Shown here: positions 27,878 through 38,807 of the stretch, piece after piece
Layout of the letters: each line of letters starts with the position of its first letter
Position numbering within the stretch: the first letter of the stretch is position 1
Source of the DNA: Pseudomonas mucoides
GTDB lineage: Bacteria; Pseudomonadota; Gammaproteobacteria; Pseudomonadales; Pseudomonadaceae
Direction: 5' to 3'
NCBI RefSeq assembly: GCF_015461845.1
Contig: NZ_JACOPW010000003.1
Location: 186,001 to 250,000 of the forward strand
Length of the DNA stretch: 64,000 bases
The notes under the pieces: generated by a model
Seen by the model: only the letters and a program-made list of their open reading frames with translations
Databases searched by the model: none
What the model was told of the DNA's origin: nothing
Translations under genes and position numbers: made by a program

Positions 27878-28762
27878 TTACTTCTCTTCGCGTCCGCGTG
27901 AATCCGGCGCCTGATCGGCACCCTTCTTTGGCGGCCCACTCTCGCTGCGAATCTGCGCATGACTGATCAGCGCAAAGATGCAGCTGCCGCCGATGATATT
28001 CCCCGCCAGCGTCGGCCCGGCGAACACCAGCCAGAAATCCTTCCACGGCAACTCGCCGGCAAACACCAGGTACGACACCTCGGCCGAACCGACCACGATG
28101 TGAGTGAAGTCACCCAGCGCCATGAGGTAGGTGATGAGGATGATGATCCACATTTTCGCGCTCTCCATGGACGGAATCATCCAGACCATGGTGGCGATCA
28201 TCCAGCCCGAAACGATGCCCTTGGCGAACATCTGGCTGGCGTGGTTTTCCATGACTTTGCGGCCGATTTCGAGGAAGGCCAGGTCGGTTTTGCTGTCGAA
28301 AATCGGCAGGTTCAGCATCACGTAGGCCACCAGCAACGTGCCGCACAGGTTGCCTCCCAGCACTACCGTCCACAGGCGCAGTAATCGGCCGAAGTTGTTC
28401 AGTGTGGGTTGGGTCATGACCGGCAACACGGCGGTCAGGGTGTTTTCGGTGAATAACTGCTGGCGGGCGAGGATCACCGCAAGAAAACCGGCGCAGTAGC
28501 CAAAACTGGCGATCACCTTGAAGTGCTCGCCGTCCGGCAGCCGCGAGTTGAGCAATCCCATGGCCATCAGCGACAGGCCCATGGTCAGGCCGGCGGCCAG
28601 CGCCGACCACCACAACGCAGCGATGCTGCGCTCGAGTTCCTGGTCACCCTGTGTCCGAATGATTTCGTGCAGTACGGCCGCACGGGGCGGCTGGTTTTTG
28701 TCGACGTCGTGCTGTTCTTCAGCCGAGAGGTTCGGGGTCTTGCCGTCTTTTGGGGTGTCCAT
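27878..28762 (-). CDS. Formate/nitrite transporter-family channel (YfdC-like)
   Basis: A 294-residue protein with a polar N-terminal tail of about 50 residues, then six hydrophobic helices of the FNT family (for example LTENTLT-like QQLFTENTLTAV and GDFTHIVVGSAEVSYLV, and GNIIGGSCIF at the end). The extended tail and C-terminal polar end resemble YfdC rather than FocA. The substrate is unknown. The ATG at 28762 has AGGAACG upstream. Confidence 0.85.
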   Translation of the reverse strand: MDTPKDGKTPNLSAEEQHDVDKNQPPRAAVLHEIIRTQGDQELERSIAALWWSALAAGLTMGLSLMAMGLLNSRLPDGEHFKVIASFGYCAGFLAVILARQQLFTENTLTAVLPVMTQPTLNNFGRLLRLWTVVLGGNLCGTLLVAYVMLNLPIFDSKTDLAFLEIGRKVMENHASQMFAKGIVSGWMIATMVWMIPSMESAKMWIIILITYLMALGDFTHIVVGSAEVSYLVFAGELPWKDFWLVFAGPTLAGNIIGGSCIFALISHAQIRSESGPPKKGADQAPDSRGREEK

Positions 28763-28851
28763 AGCGTTCCTGAACCGGTGGCGTGTCATGTAGGTACGAC
28801 ACGCGCGATTCGGCGCTGTTCAGTGTTCGAATAAACGAAGCCATTTCCGCA

Positions 28852-28935
28852 GGAGCCGAGCTTGCTCGCGATGGCGTCATTCGCATCACCGCCGAAACCG
28901 ACGTGAATCGATCGCGAGCAAGCTCGGCTCCTACA
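28852..28935. repeat. REP inverted pair
   Basis: GAGCCGAGCTTGCTCGCGAT and ATCGCGAGCAAGCTCGGCTC, perfect 20-base arms, between two minus-strand genes. Confidence 0.9.
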
Positions 28936-28944
28936 GGGCTCGCA

Positions 28945-29349
28945 TTACTCGCTCGCCACATCATCCTGAAACTGATCTTTGACGTACTTGATCTCGGTAC
29001 GCCCGTGCGGTGCAGGCAAGCCGTCTTCGCCCAGGTTGACGAACACCATCCTCTCTACTGTCAGGATGCTTTTGCGAGTGATTTTGTTGCGCACTTCGCA
29101 GGTCAGCGTGATGGAGGTGCGACCGAACTCGGTGGCGGTAATGCCCAGCTCGATGATGTCGCCCTGGCGAGAGGCGCTGACAAAATTGATTTCGGAAATG
29201 TACTTGGTGACGACGCGCTGGTTGCCCAGCTGAACGATGGCATAGATCGCCGCTTCTTCGTCGATCCAGCGCAACAGGCTGCCGCCAAACAGCGTGCCGT
29301 TGGGGTTGAGGTCTTCAGGTTTAACCCATTTGCGGGTGTGGAAATTCAT
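28945..29349 (-). CDS. YciA-like acyl-CoA thioesterase
   Basis: A 134-residue hotdog-fold protein. The segment NPNGTLFGGSLLRWIDEEAA (residues about 15-34) has the catalytic-region pattern of YciA/acyl-CoA hydrolases, with the conserved aspartate in WIDE. It hydrolyses acyl-CoA thioesters, chain preference unknown. Length and layout are normal. Confidence 0.88.
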   Translation of the reverse strand: MNFHTRKWVKPEDLNPNGTLFGGSLLRWIDEEAAIYAIVQLGNQRVVTKYISEINFVSASRQGDIIELGITATEFGRTSITLTCEVRNKITRKSILTVERMVFVNLGEDGLPAPHGRTEIKYVKDQFQDDVASE

Positions 29350-29376
29350 AGGGGGCTCCGGGTTCGAGGCGTTTGA

Positions 29377-31074
<1,698 letters not shown>

Positions 31075-31083
31075 GACACAGCA

Positions 31084-31256
31084 GCTGCGAGCTTTAAGCT
31101 TCAAGCGGCAAGCAAGGTCAAAAGCCGAACTTGCCGCGCGAAGCTCGAGAGCTCTGCCCCTATTCCAAAACAGTTTCAGGCAGCAGGCTCCAGGCACAAG
31201 AGATCAGCGCACCTCCGCTTCTCTTGCAGCTCACAGCTTGCAGCTTGTAGCTGGAG
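31084..31256. repeat. AAGCTTCAAG-type repeats between ahcY and metF
   Basis: GAGCTTTAAGCTTCAAGCGG, GCGCGAAGCTCGAGAGCTC and CACAGCTTGCAGCTTGTAGC form overlapping inverted repeats filling the 190-base gap. The last overlaps the region just before the metF SD. No gene is supported. Confidence 0.55.
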
Positions 31257-31265
31257 GTGCCCTCC

Positions 31266-32111
31266 ATGTCCCAAGACCGTCGCTACAGCTTCGAGTTCTT
31301 CCCTACGAAGACCGACGCTGGGCATGAAAAGCTGCTTGCCACTGCTCGTCAGCTGGCCACGTATAACCCCGATTTCTTCTCCTGCACCTATGGCGCTGGC
31401 GGTTCGACCCGTGATCGCACCCTCAACACCGTGTTGCAGCTCGAAAGCGAAGTCAAAGTCCCTGCCGCACCGCACCTGTCTTGCGTCGGCGACAGCAAGG
31501 ACGACTTGCGCGGCCTGCTGGCTCAATACAAAGCAGCCGGCATCAAGCGTATCGTTGCCCTGCGCGGTGACCTGCCTTCGGGCATGGGCATGGCCAGCGG
31601 CGAAATGCGCCACGCCAATGACCTGGTCGAATTCATTCGTGAAGAGACCGGCGATCATTTCCACATCGAAGTCGCCGCTTACCCGGAAATGCACCCGCAA
31701 GCGCGCAATTTCGAAGACGATATCGCCAACTTCGTGCGCAAGGCCAACGCTGGCGCGAACAGCGCGATCACCCAGTACTTCTTCAACGCCGACAGCTACT
31801 TCTACTTCGTCGAGCGTGTACGGGCAGCGGGCGTGAACATCCCGATCGTGCCGGGGATCATGCCGATCACCAACTACAGCAAACTGGCGCGCTTCTCTGA
31901 CGCCTGTGGCGCAGAAATCCCGCGCTGGATCCGTAAACAGCTGGAAGCCTACGGCGACGACACCCAAAGCATTCAAGGCTTTGGTGAGCAAGTCATCACC
32001 GAAATGTGCGAACGCCTGCTGCAAGGTGGTGCACCGGGCCTGCACTTCTACACACTGAATCAGGCTGAAGCGAGTCTGGCGGTGTGGAACAACCTGAAGT
32101 TGCCGCGCTGA
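31266..32111 (+). CDS. metF: Methylenetetrahydrofolate reductase
   Basis: A 281-residue flavoprotein reducing methylene-THF to methyl-THF, the methyl donor for methionine synthesis. Hallmarks: SFEFFPTKT near the start, TYGAGGSTRDRT, VALRGDLP and ITQYFFNADSYF. The ATG at 31266 is chosen over 31257 because TGGAGG is correctly spaced and family proteins start at MSQ. It follows ahcY and completes the methyl-cycle pair. Confidence 0.97.
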   Translation: MSQDRRYSFEFFPTKTDAGHEKLLATARQLATYNPDFFSCTYGAGGSTRDRTLNTVLQLESEVKVPAAPHLSCVGDSKDDLRGLLAQYKAAGIKRIVALRGDLPSGMGMASGEMRHANDLVEFIREETGDHFHIEVAAYPEMHPQARNFEDDIANFVRKANAGANSAITQYFFNADSYFYFVERVRAAGVNIPIVPGIMPITNYSKLARFSDACGAEIPRWIRKQLEAYGDDTQSIQGFGEQVITEMCERLLQGGAPGLHFYTLNQAEASLAVWNNLKLPR

Positions 32112-32130
32112 AACAGTGCAAAACCCCGAA

Positions 32131-32160
32131 AAGGCTCTGGCGAAATCCAGGGCCTTTTTT
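32131..32160 (+). terminator. metF: metF terminator
   Basis: AAGGCTCTGG, loop, CCAGGGCCTTTTTT, twenty bases after the metF stop. Confidence 0.85.
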
Positions 32161-32235
32161 ATGGAAGATGCCTTGCGCCAGAGCTTCTGGATCCAGTTTC
32201 TGGCTCTTTATGATTTCTCGTCGTAATCTCAAGCC

Positions 32236-33051
32236 ATGCCCCTGATTTCGCGATGTCTGACCGTGCTGCTTTTTACTTGCCTGAGCTTCGCCGCCCGGGG
32301 CGAGAAGCTGCGCATTGTCACCGAACCGTGGGCGCCTTACGTCTACGAGGAAGACGGCAAAGCCCTGGGACTGGATTACGAAACCACCGCCATCGTCTTC
32401 AAACGCCTGGGGATCGAAGTAGACTGGCAGTTCCTGCCGTGGAAACGCTGCCTGTCGATGCTCGAAACCGGTCAGGCAGACGGCGCGCTGGACATTTTCC
32501 ACAGCGATGAGCGTGACGCGACGCTGCTCTACCCCGGGGAACCGCTCTCGGAAGTCGAATTCGTGATGTTCTACGCCAATGACCGGCCCCATCCGTTTCG
32601 TACCCTCGACGACCTGAAAGGCCTGACCATCGGCACTTCACCGGGCTATCTCTATAGCAAGGATTTCAGCGACTCAACGCTGTTCATCCGCGAGCCGGCG
32701 CCGACCCATGAAGCCAACTTCGGCAAGCTGGTACGTGGACGGATTGACCTGTTAATCACTGATCGCCGGGTTGGCCAGCATTTGCTCGATGAATTGGGTA
32801 TCCGCGGCAGCATCACTGAAAACCCGACCGTTATCAGCCACCAGAGCCAGTTTCTGGCAGTACGCAAAAATGCCGGCATGGACCTGCTGGTGCAGCGTTT
32901 CGGTGCCGAACTCAAGCGTTTCAAACGCGAGCCCGCCTACGCGGAGTTGAGCGCCCGTTATGGCACCGATCCTGGCCCCGATGTGAAAGCCACCACCGCC
33001 ACTTCGGCCACCATAAAAACCGTTGAGCAGCAGGAAAGCGGCGCGCAGTGA
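32236..33051 (+). CDS. Periplasmic solute-binding protein, family 3 (orphan)
   Basis: A 271-residue product with a signal peptide (cleavage probably after ARG/AAR near residue 22) and SBP family 3 fold: [18 protein letters not shown] then [16 protein letters not shown], and a later [16 protein letters not shown]. The C-terminal 25 residues are threonine/alanine-rich and look disordered. No ABC partners are adjacent. It resembles the protein at 2702 in type but is not closely similar. Confidence 0.78.
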   Translation: MPLISRCLTVLLFTCLSFAARGEKLRIVTEPWAPYVYEEDGKALGLDYETTAIVFKRLGIEVDWQFLPWKRCLSMLETGQADGALDIFHSDERDATLLYPGEPLSEVEFVMFYANDRPHPFRTLDDLKGLTIGTSPGYLYSKDFSDSTLFIREPAPTHEANFGKLVRGRIDLLITDRRVGQHLLDELGIRGSITENPTVISHQSQFLAVRKNAGMDLLVQRFGAELKRFKREPAYAELSARYGTDPGPDVKATTATSATIKTVEQQESGAQ

Positions 33052-33057
33052 TTGCTC

Positions 33058-33066
33058 TGTTATACT
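33058..33066 (+). promoter_or_regulatory. Extended -10 promoter candidate for rhlE2
   Basis: TG, one base, then TATACT at 33061-33066 forms an extended -10 element. It implies a leader of about 200 bases before the ATG at 33275. No convincing -35 was found. Confidence 0.4.
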
Positions 33067-33274
33067 CCGGCCTTCCCGCCAGGCTCACGCCCGGACGCTC
33101 GGACTTGTTCAAGGCATCTCGATCCCGCTACAGCGCAGCTTTTCAGCCCGCGCGAGCGCTCCAGACGAGCTTTCAAGGCCCAGCAGGACCGGACGGGATT
33201 GCGTTCCTCTTAAACGCCATTCGCGCCAGGCAAGACTCCCATTGGGCCAAGCCCTAACTAAAACAGGATTACTC

Positions 33275-35152
33275 ATGTCCTTTGCTTCCCTCGGTCTCTC
33301 CGAGGCTTTAGTCCGCGCCATCGAGGCAGCGGGCTATACCGAGCCTACTCCGGTGCAACAGCGGGCCATTCCCGCCGTGTTGCAAGGTCGCGACCTGATG
33401 GTTGCGGCTCAGACAGGTACTGGTAAAACCGGTGGCTTCGCCCTTCCGATCCTGGAACGGCTGTTCCCTAACGGTCACCCGGACAAATCCCAGCGTCACG
33501 GCCCGCGCCAACCGCGCGTCCTGGTCCTGACCCCTACTCGCGAACTCGCGGCTCAAGTCCACGAGAGCTTCAAGGTCTATGCCCGTGACCTGAAGTTCGT
33601 CAGCGCCTGCATCTTCGGCGGCGTCGGCATGAACCCGCAGGTTCAGGCCATGTCCCGTGGTGTTGACGTGCTGGTGGCCTGCCCTGGCCGCCTGCTCGAC
33701 CTCGCCGGCCAAGGCAGCGTCGATTTGTCCCACGTGGAAATCCTCGTGCTGGACGAAGCCGACCGCATGCTCGACATGGGCTTTGTCCATGACGTGAAGA
33801 AGGTCCTGGCCCGACTGCCGGCCAAACGGCAGAACCTGCTGTTCTCGGCGACGTTCTCCAAGGACATCACCGACCTCGCCGGCAAGCTGCTGCACAACCC
33901 GGAACGCATCGAAGTCACGCCGCCGAACACCACGGTCGAGCGTATCGAACAGCGCGTATTCCGCCTGCCAGCCAACCACAAGCGTTCGCTGCTGGCCCAC
34001 CTGATCACCGCAGGCGCCTGGGAACAGGTGCTGGTGTTCACCCGCACCAAGCACGGCGCCAACCGCCTGGCCGAGTACCTGGACAAACATGGCCTCAGCG
34101 CCGTTGCGATCCACGGCAACAAGAGCCAGAACGCCCGCACCAAAGCCCTGGCCGACTTCAAGGCCGGTGAAGTGCGCATCCTGGTCGCCACCGACATCGC
34201 CGCTCGCGGCCTGGACATCGACCAGTTGCCACACGTGGTCAACTTCGAACTGCCGAACGTCGACGAAGACTACGTGCACCGTATCGGCCGTACTGGCCGT
34301 GCCGGTCGTTCGGGCGAGGCGATCTCGCTGGTCGCTCCGGACGAAGAGAAGCTGCTGAAAAGCATCGAACGCATGACCAAGCAGAAGATTGCCGACGGCA
34401 ACCTGATGGGCTTCGACTCCAGCGCCGTAGAAGCCGAGAAACCTGAAGTTCGCGAGCGTCCGGATGTGCGTAACCCGCGCAACCCACGTGGCCCGCGTGG
34501 CGACGGCCCGAACGGCACCGGTGGTGGTGGCGGTCGCAAGGACAAAGGCAAGGACAAGGGCGGCAAGGAAAAACCTGCCGCCACTGGCCGTGGCGATCGC
34601 CCGGCCCGTGAACACAAGCCACGCGAAGGCACTCCGGCGCGCGAGCAACAGCGTCCGGCGCCACGCGCTGCCGCGGCTGACCGTGCTCCAGACGAGTTCC
34701 TGGACGACGATATCGATAACTTCGGTAACCGCGTTGATTACGTCCCTCAAGCCAAACCGGCTCAGGGCCGTGGTCGCCGTCCGGGTGCTCCGGCACAAGG
34801 CACGACGGCTGGTGCAGGTGCTCCGCGCACCGGCGGCAAGCCTCAGGGTCGCCAAAGCGGTCCGCGCAGCAGCGACGGCGCCACCACCGGCACGCCGCCG
34901 GCCAAGCGCAGCGGTCCACGCAGTGGCGCTCCACGTGACGGTCAGGCCCGTCGCGAAGAAGGCCGCAACCGTCGCCCGGCCCGTGACGATCAGCCGCGTT
35001 CGGAACCGGCCGTGCAAAACCCGCGCGGTCCGGCGCCGAAGATCATTCACAAGGAGTCGAAAACCGATCGTTTCCCGACTCCCGAGCAACTTGATCAACT
35101 GCCAGGCCGTCCGCGTGGCGAAAAACCAGCGTTGCTGACCCGCAATCGCTAA
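33275..35152 (+). CDS. rhlE2: DEAD-box RNA helicase RhlE2
   Basis: A 625-residue RhlE-type helicase. The Q-motif region, Walker A AQTGTGKT (45-52), DEAD at 160-163, SAT and the C-terminal [11 protein letters not shown] motif are all intact. From about residue 395 a long basic tail rich in Arg, Gly, Pro and Ala follows (about 230 residues), typical of RhlE2, where the tail supports RNA binding and contacts with RNase E. The ATG at 33275 starts at [13 protein letters not shown], the family start. Placement two genes after metF matches the recalled PAO1 order. Confidence 0.88.
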   Translation: MSFASLGLSEALVRAIEAAGYTEPTPVQQRAIPAVLQGRDLMVAAQTGTGKTGGFALPILERLFPNGHPDKSQRHGPRQPRVLVLTPTRELAAQVHESFKVYARDLKFVSACIFGGVGMNPQVQAMSRGVDVLVACPGRLLDLAGQGSVDLSHVEILVLDEADRMLDMGFVHDVKKVLARLPAKRQNLLFSATFSKDITDLAGKLLHNPERIEVTPPNTTVERIEQRVFRLPANHKRSLLAHLITAGAWEQVLVFTRTKHGANRLAEYLDKHGLSAVAIHGNKSQNARTKALADFKAGEVRILVATDIAARGLDIDQLPHVVNFELPNVDEDYVHRIGRTGRAGRSGEAISLVAPDEEKLLKSIERMTKQKIADGNLMGFDSSAVEAEKPEVRERPDVRNPRNPRGPRGDGPNGTGGGGGRKDKGKDKGGKEKPAATGRGDRPAREHKPREGTPAREQQRPAPRAAAADRAPDEFLDDDIDNFGNRVDYVPQAKPAQGRGRRPGAPAQGTTAGAGAPRTGGKPQGRQSGPRSSDGATTGTPPAKRSGPRSGAPRDGQARREEGRNRRPARDDQPRSEPAVQNPRGPAPKIIHKESKTDRFPTPEQLDQLPGRPRGEKPALLTRNR

Positions 35153-35167
35153 GTTATCGCCGCAATG

Positions 35168-35205
35168 AAAAATGCCCCTGATCTCACGATCCGGGGCATT
35201 TTTTT
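35168..35205 (+). terminator. rhlE2: rhlE2 terminator
   Basis: AAAATGCCCC, loop, GGGGCATTTTTTT. Confidence 0.88.
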
Positions 35206-35221
35206 AGCCTGATGAAAAACC

Positions 35222-35313
35222 CTGTGAGAGCGGGCTTGCCCGCGATGGCGTCAGTCCAGCCAACACCTATGTTGCCTGATCCACCGTAATCGCGGGCAAG
35301 CCCGCTCCCACAA
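35222..35313. repeat. REP inverted pair
   Basis: GAGCGGGCTTGCCCGCGAT and ATCGCGGGCAAGCCCGCTCC (the latter starting AATCGCGG), between rhlE2 and yceI terminators. Confidence 0.88.
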
Positions 35314-35350
35314 TGTTTCGCATTGTCTGAACAGGTTTTGGTGGGCAATA

Positions 35351-35386
35351 AAAAACGCCCCCGACCGTGAGGTCGGGGGCGTTCTT
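35351..35386 (-). terminator. yceI terminator
   Basis: On the minus strand GAACGCCCCCGACC, loop TCAC, GGTCGGGGGCGTTTTTT, just after the yceI stop. Confidence 0.9.
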
Positions 35387-35402
35387 GTGTCTGCGGCGAA
35401 AA

Positions 35403-35996
35403 TTACTTCGCTTTCACACCTTCAAAGGTGACGTACAGATCAACCGCGTCGGACTGTGGACCCAGGTCCATCATCTTGCCGAAATCAGAACGCTTGATGC
35501 TGGTGGTGCCTTCGAAGCCGGCACGGTAGCCGCCCCATGGATCCTTGCCTTCACCCAGGAAAGTAGCCTTGACCACAACTGGTTTGGTGACACCCGCAAT
35601 GGTCAGGTCGCCGGCCACGTCGGCAGTGACTTTACCGTCGGCGTTTTTGCCGGTGGTTTTAACGCTGGTGGACACGAAGGTGGCTTTAGGGAAATCAGCC
35701 ACTTTCAGGAAGTCTTTGCTGGAGATGTGCTTGTCACGCTCAGCGTTGTTGGTGAAAACGCTCGCCGTGTTCACGTTGAACTCGATCTTGCTGTCTTCTG
35801 GCTTGGCAGCATCAAAGCTGAACTTGCCGTCGATGTCCTTGAAAGTACCGGTGATGTAGCTGTAACCCAGGTGGCTGATCTTGAAGTCGACGAAGGCGTG
35901 CTGGCCAGTTTTGTCGACGACGTAGTCAGCAGCCATTACGTTGGCGGACAACAGGGCAGAACCGATTGCCAGAGCGGCGAGAGTCTTTTTCAACAT
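35403..35996 (-). CDS. YceI-family periplasmic protein
   Basis: A 197-residue secreted protein with signal peptide [22 protein letters not shown] and a YceI lipocalin-like barrel: [37 protein letters not shown] and [15 protein letters not shown] strands. Members bind isoprenoid lipids; the P. aeruginosa counterpart in this position is linked to an extracellular protease activity (PasP), not assumed here. It is 31 bases after the cytochrome b561 gene and probably co-transcribed, a pairing seen in many bacteria. Confidence 0.92.
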   Translation of the reverse strand: MLKKTLAALAIGSALLSANVMAADYVVDKTGQHAFVDFKISHLGYSYITGTFKDIDGKFSFDAAKPEDSKIEFNVNTASVFTNNAERDKHISSKDFLKVADFPKATFVSTSVKTTGKNADGKVTADVAGDLTIAGVTKPVVVKATFLGEGKDPWGGYRAGFEGTTSIKRSDFGKMMDLGPQSDAVDLYVTFEGVKAK

Positions 35997-36027
35997 GTCT
36001 TGTATTCCTTGAGGGCTAAGTTGAACG

Positions 36028-36579
36028 TCAGGCTTTGCGACCCAGCATTCGTTTCAGGGTCACATCACGGTCGATAAAGTGGTGCTTCAATGCTGCCAAC
36101 GCATGGAGACCGGAAAAAATTACCAATGCCCATGCCAGGTAGAGATGAATCGCACCTGCGTTATCTGCCTGGTCCGGTAGCCCGGAAACCAGTGCAGGCA
36201 CTTCAAACCAGTCAAACACCGGAATCCCGACACCCTCTGCGGTGGAAATCAGGTAACCGGCAATCATCACAGCGAACAAACAGAGATACAGAAAAGCATG
36301 CCCGAACTTGGCGCCAAGACGCGTCATGCGGCTGTAGCTGGTCAGCGTTGGCGGCGGTGGGCTGATGAAGCGCCACACCACGCGTAACACCATGACAGCC
36401 AGCAGGATCAGACCGATGCTCTTGTGCAGGTCAGGTCCTGCCTTGCGCCAAGGGTCGTAGTAGCCGAGACCGACCATCCACAGACCCAGACCGAACAAAC
36501 CGAACACTGCCAGCGCTACGCCCCAGTGCATGAAGATGCTGACCCAGCCGTAGCGAGAGGTAGAGTTTCGTAGTTGCAT
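36028..36579 (-). CDS. Cytochrome b561-family protein
   Basis: A 183-residue four-helix membrane protein with histidines suited to haem b ligation ([10 protein letters not shown] near residue 18, DLHKSIG near 50, [24 protein letters not shown] near 150). This is the YodB/CybB-type pattern. It likely moves electrons at the inner membrane and is commonly paired with YceI, as here. Confidence 0.88.
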   Translation of the reverse strand: MQLRNSTSRYGWVSIFMHWGVALAVFGLFGLGLWMVGLGYYDPWRKAGPDLHKSIGLILLAVMVLRVVWRFISPPPPTLTSYSRMTRLGAKFGHAFLYLCLFAVMIAGYLISTAEGVGIPVFDWFEVPALVSGLPDQADNAGAIHLYLAWALVIFSGLHALAALKHHFIDRDVTLKRMLGRKA

Positions 36580-36800
36580 TGCCGAGTCCCTGTAAGTGCT
36601 GGCCCAAGACTATCGAGTTATCTATCGAATTAAAGCGGAAAATTTCGCTTTGAAATATCGAGAAATACGATCAAGAGCTTGAAATAGGCGTGTTAAGGAA
36701 AGATTAAAGACCCATGCGTAAGAAAAGATGAAGCCCAACTAAAGAACACCCTCGCCCCTGGTTTTATTCGATTCTTAGTACCGGCTTTTCTTCAGGCATA

Positions 36801-36830
36801 AAAAAACGCGGCATCTCTGCCGCGTTTTTT
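36801..36830 (-). terminator. Terminator of the amine oxidase gene
   Basis: AAAAAACGCGGC, loop, GCCGCGTTTTTT; symmetrical, twelve bases from the amine oxidase stop. Confidence 0.85.
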
Positions 36831-36841
36831 AGTCCAGACGC

Positions 36842-38584
36842 TTACTGCGCCTTGGTCTCCGTTGCCGGGGTTGCAGCCGGTTTGGCGGCTGGTTTTTTCG
36901 CCGGTTCGGTTTTCTTCACCGGGGCCTTGGCTGGAGCCTTTTTGGTATCGGTTTTGGCGGCAGGCTTTTTAGCCGGTGCCTTTTTGGCAGGCTCGGCTTT
37001 CACTGGTGTTGCAGGCTTCGGTGCTTCGACCGGCGCTGGCGCAACAACCGGGGCTGGATCCGGCGCCGGTGGCGTGTAAGGCGCAGGAGCCTTGACCGGC
37101 TCTGCCTTCTTGTCGTCATCCGAACCACCGAACAGGTTGCTGAAGAAGTTACCTTTCTTCGCCGCCACTGCACCGGCCGCTGCTGCCGGCACCACTTTCG
37201 CCGGTTCAAACGACTTGCCCGCCGCCAGGTCTTCTACCTGACTGGCCGCACGCTGGCCGGTGCGCAATGCGCCTTCCAGGGTGCCTGGGTACAAGGTATC
37301 GGTGTGTTCGCCAGCAAAGGCTACGCGCTGGATCGGGCGTTCCCACAGGCGCCAGTACTTGCTGATCTGGCCCGGGCCGAAGGCCAGGTAGGCGCCGCCC
37401 ATCGAAGGATCGGTGCTATAGCGGCGGATTTCATAACCGGTGAACGAACCGCGCGCCTGTGGATAAAAGGCGTGCAGGCGAATCAGCACCTGATCGACCA
37501 TCTGCTTGTCGCCGAACGCCTGCATCACACGAGCATTGTCGCCGGACAGGTTGATCACCACATTGGCGCCACCCTTCAACGCCGGCTCGATCCACAACAT
37601 GCCGAGGCCGGTGTTGCTGAAAATCTCGCCGGACATGCGCGCCTTGGGTTCCCATACCGGCGTCTTGAACTTCAGCATGATCTGGTCGCGCCAACCGTAG
37701 TTGGTGCCTTTGATAGCGCCCATGTGCTGGGCATCCAGCGACGGGATCATCTGGATCTTGTTCAGTGCGCGCAGCGGCACCGCCAACACTACGTAGTCTG
37801 CCTGATAACCGACCGAGCCGACTTTGACGGTCACGCCGTCCTTGTCCTGGGTAATCGACGAGACCGGGGAGTTGGTCTTGATGGTTTTCAGCTGTTTAAC
37901 AAACGCCTGGGCCAGCACTGTACTGCCGCCCACCAGTCGCGAAGCACGCAGGTCACGATCGGATGTGCCACGGTAAACACGGCTTTGCTGCGCGTAATAC
38001 AGCAGCGACAGGCGCGAAGGTTCGTCGTAGCGGGTACGAATCTGCTGGTTGATCAGCTGACGCGCAGTGGCAGGCAGGTTCTGCTTGTCGAGCCAGTTGG
38101 ATACGTTGATCTGATCCAGCGTTTGCAAAGTGCTGGTGGCGAGCGGGTTCTGCGGATCGTCAATCGAGCGCGCCAGATCATCCTGGGTTTTTTCGAAGCG
38201 CTTGAGCGCGTCGGCGGTGGCCGGTTGCTTGGTCGCCAGATCTGCCGCGGAGAAGTACTCACCGTCGATCAGATAACTTGGGGTACGCACGAATTCCGGG
38301 GCCGGCGCAGTGCTCAGCTTGAAGGTCGATACGTATTTGTTCAGCACCGGCTGGGTCTTGTCGTTGCCGATCCACTCACTGGTGGCCATGCCGGAGCGAC
38401 CGCCCAGGCTCGGTTTGGCTTCCAGCAGGGTGACCTGCCAGCCTTTGTTCTGCAGCTCGTAAGCCGCCGTCAGGCCAGACAGCCCGCCGCCGATCACGAT
38501 CGCGGTTTTATCCTTGGCCAGCGCAGACACGCTGAACAGCCCCAACATCACCAGCGCACAGGCGCGCAGCCAACCGACAGACAT
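36842..38584 (-). CDS. Periplasmic flavin amine oxidase with a KAP-rich tail
   Basis: A 580-residue flavoprotein of the monoamine oxidase family. A signal peptide (MSVGWLRACALVMLGLFSVS, cut after ALA) is followed by the FAD-binding IGGGLSGLTAAYEL at 31-44, and GRSG and AGEHTD near the end of the enzyme domain match the family. Beyond about residue 490 lies a tail of some 90 residues made almost only of Ala, Lys and Pro (for example PAKKAPAKKPAAK), histone-like and unusual for an oxidase. Substrate unknown. Position before bioA matches a recalled PAO1 'probable oxidase'. Confidence 0.85.
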   Translation of the reverse strand: MSVGWLRACALVMLGLFSVSALAKDKTAIVIGGGLSGLTAAYELQNKGWQVTLLEAKPSLGGRSGMATSEWIGNDKTQPVLNKYVSTFKLSTAPAPEFVRTPSYLIDGEYFSAADLATKQPATADALKRFEKTQDDLARSIDDPQNPLATSTLQTLDQINVSNWLDKQNLPATARQLINQQIRTRYDEPSRLSLLYYAQQSRVYRGTSDRDLRASRLVGGSTVLAQAFVKQLKTIKTNSPVSSITQDKDGVTVKVGSVGYQADYVVLAVPLRALNKIQMIPSLDAQHMGAIKGTNYGWRDQIMLKFKTPVWEPKARMSGEIFSNTGLGMLWIEPALKGGANVVINLSGDNARVMQAFGDKQMVDQVLIRLHAFYPQARGSFTGYEIRRYSTDPSMGGAYLAFGPGQISKYWRLWERPIQRVAFAGEHTDTLYPGTLEGALRTGQRAASQVEDLAAGKSFEPAKVVPAAAAGAVAAKKGNFFSNLFGGSDDDKKAEPVKAPAPYTPPAPDPAPVVAPAPVEAPKPATPVKAEPAKKAPAKKPAAKTDTKKAPAKAPVKKTEPAKKPAAKPAATPATETKAQ

Positions 38585-38807
38585 TCAGCGAACTCCGGAA
38601 ATACATGAGGAAATAGCAGTTTTTACGAGTCAGGCGACTCCAGGAACCGCGAAGGATACGTCAGGCTTCAGACGCCCGCCAGCAACGTCTATCGCCCCAT
38701 ACAAAGTAGCTCAATCGTCACAATGGGTTGTCCCGGCGCGACGCATTGCATAGGCTTGCGCGATTGTTTACCCGCCTACGTCACGGGTAGCCTCGAGGAG
38801 ACATAAA
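38585..38807. other. Divergent intergenic region of oxidase and bioA
   Basis: About 220 bases holding the promoters of both divergent genes. No small gene, repeat or clear operator was seen. Confidence 0.4.
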
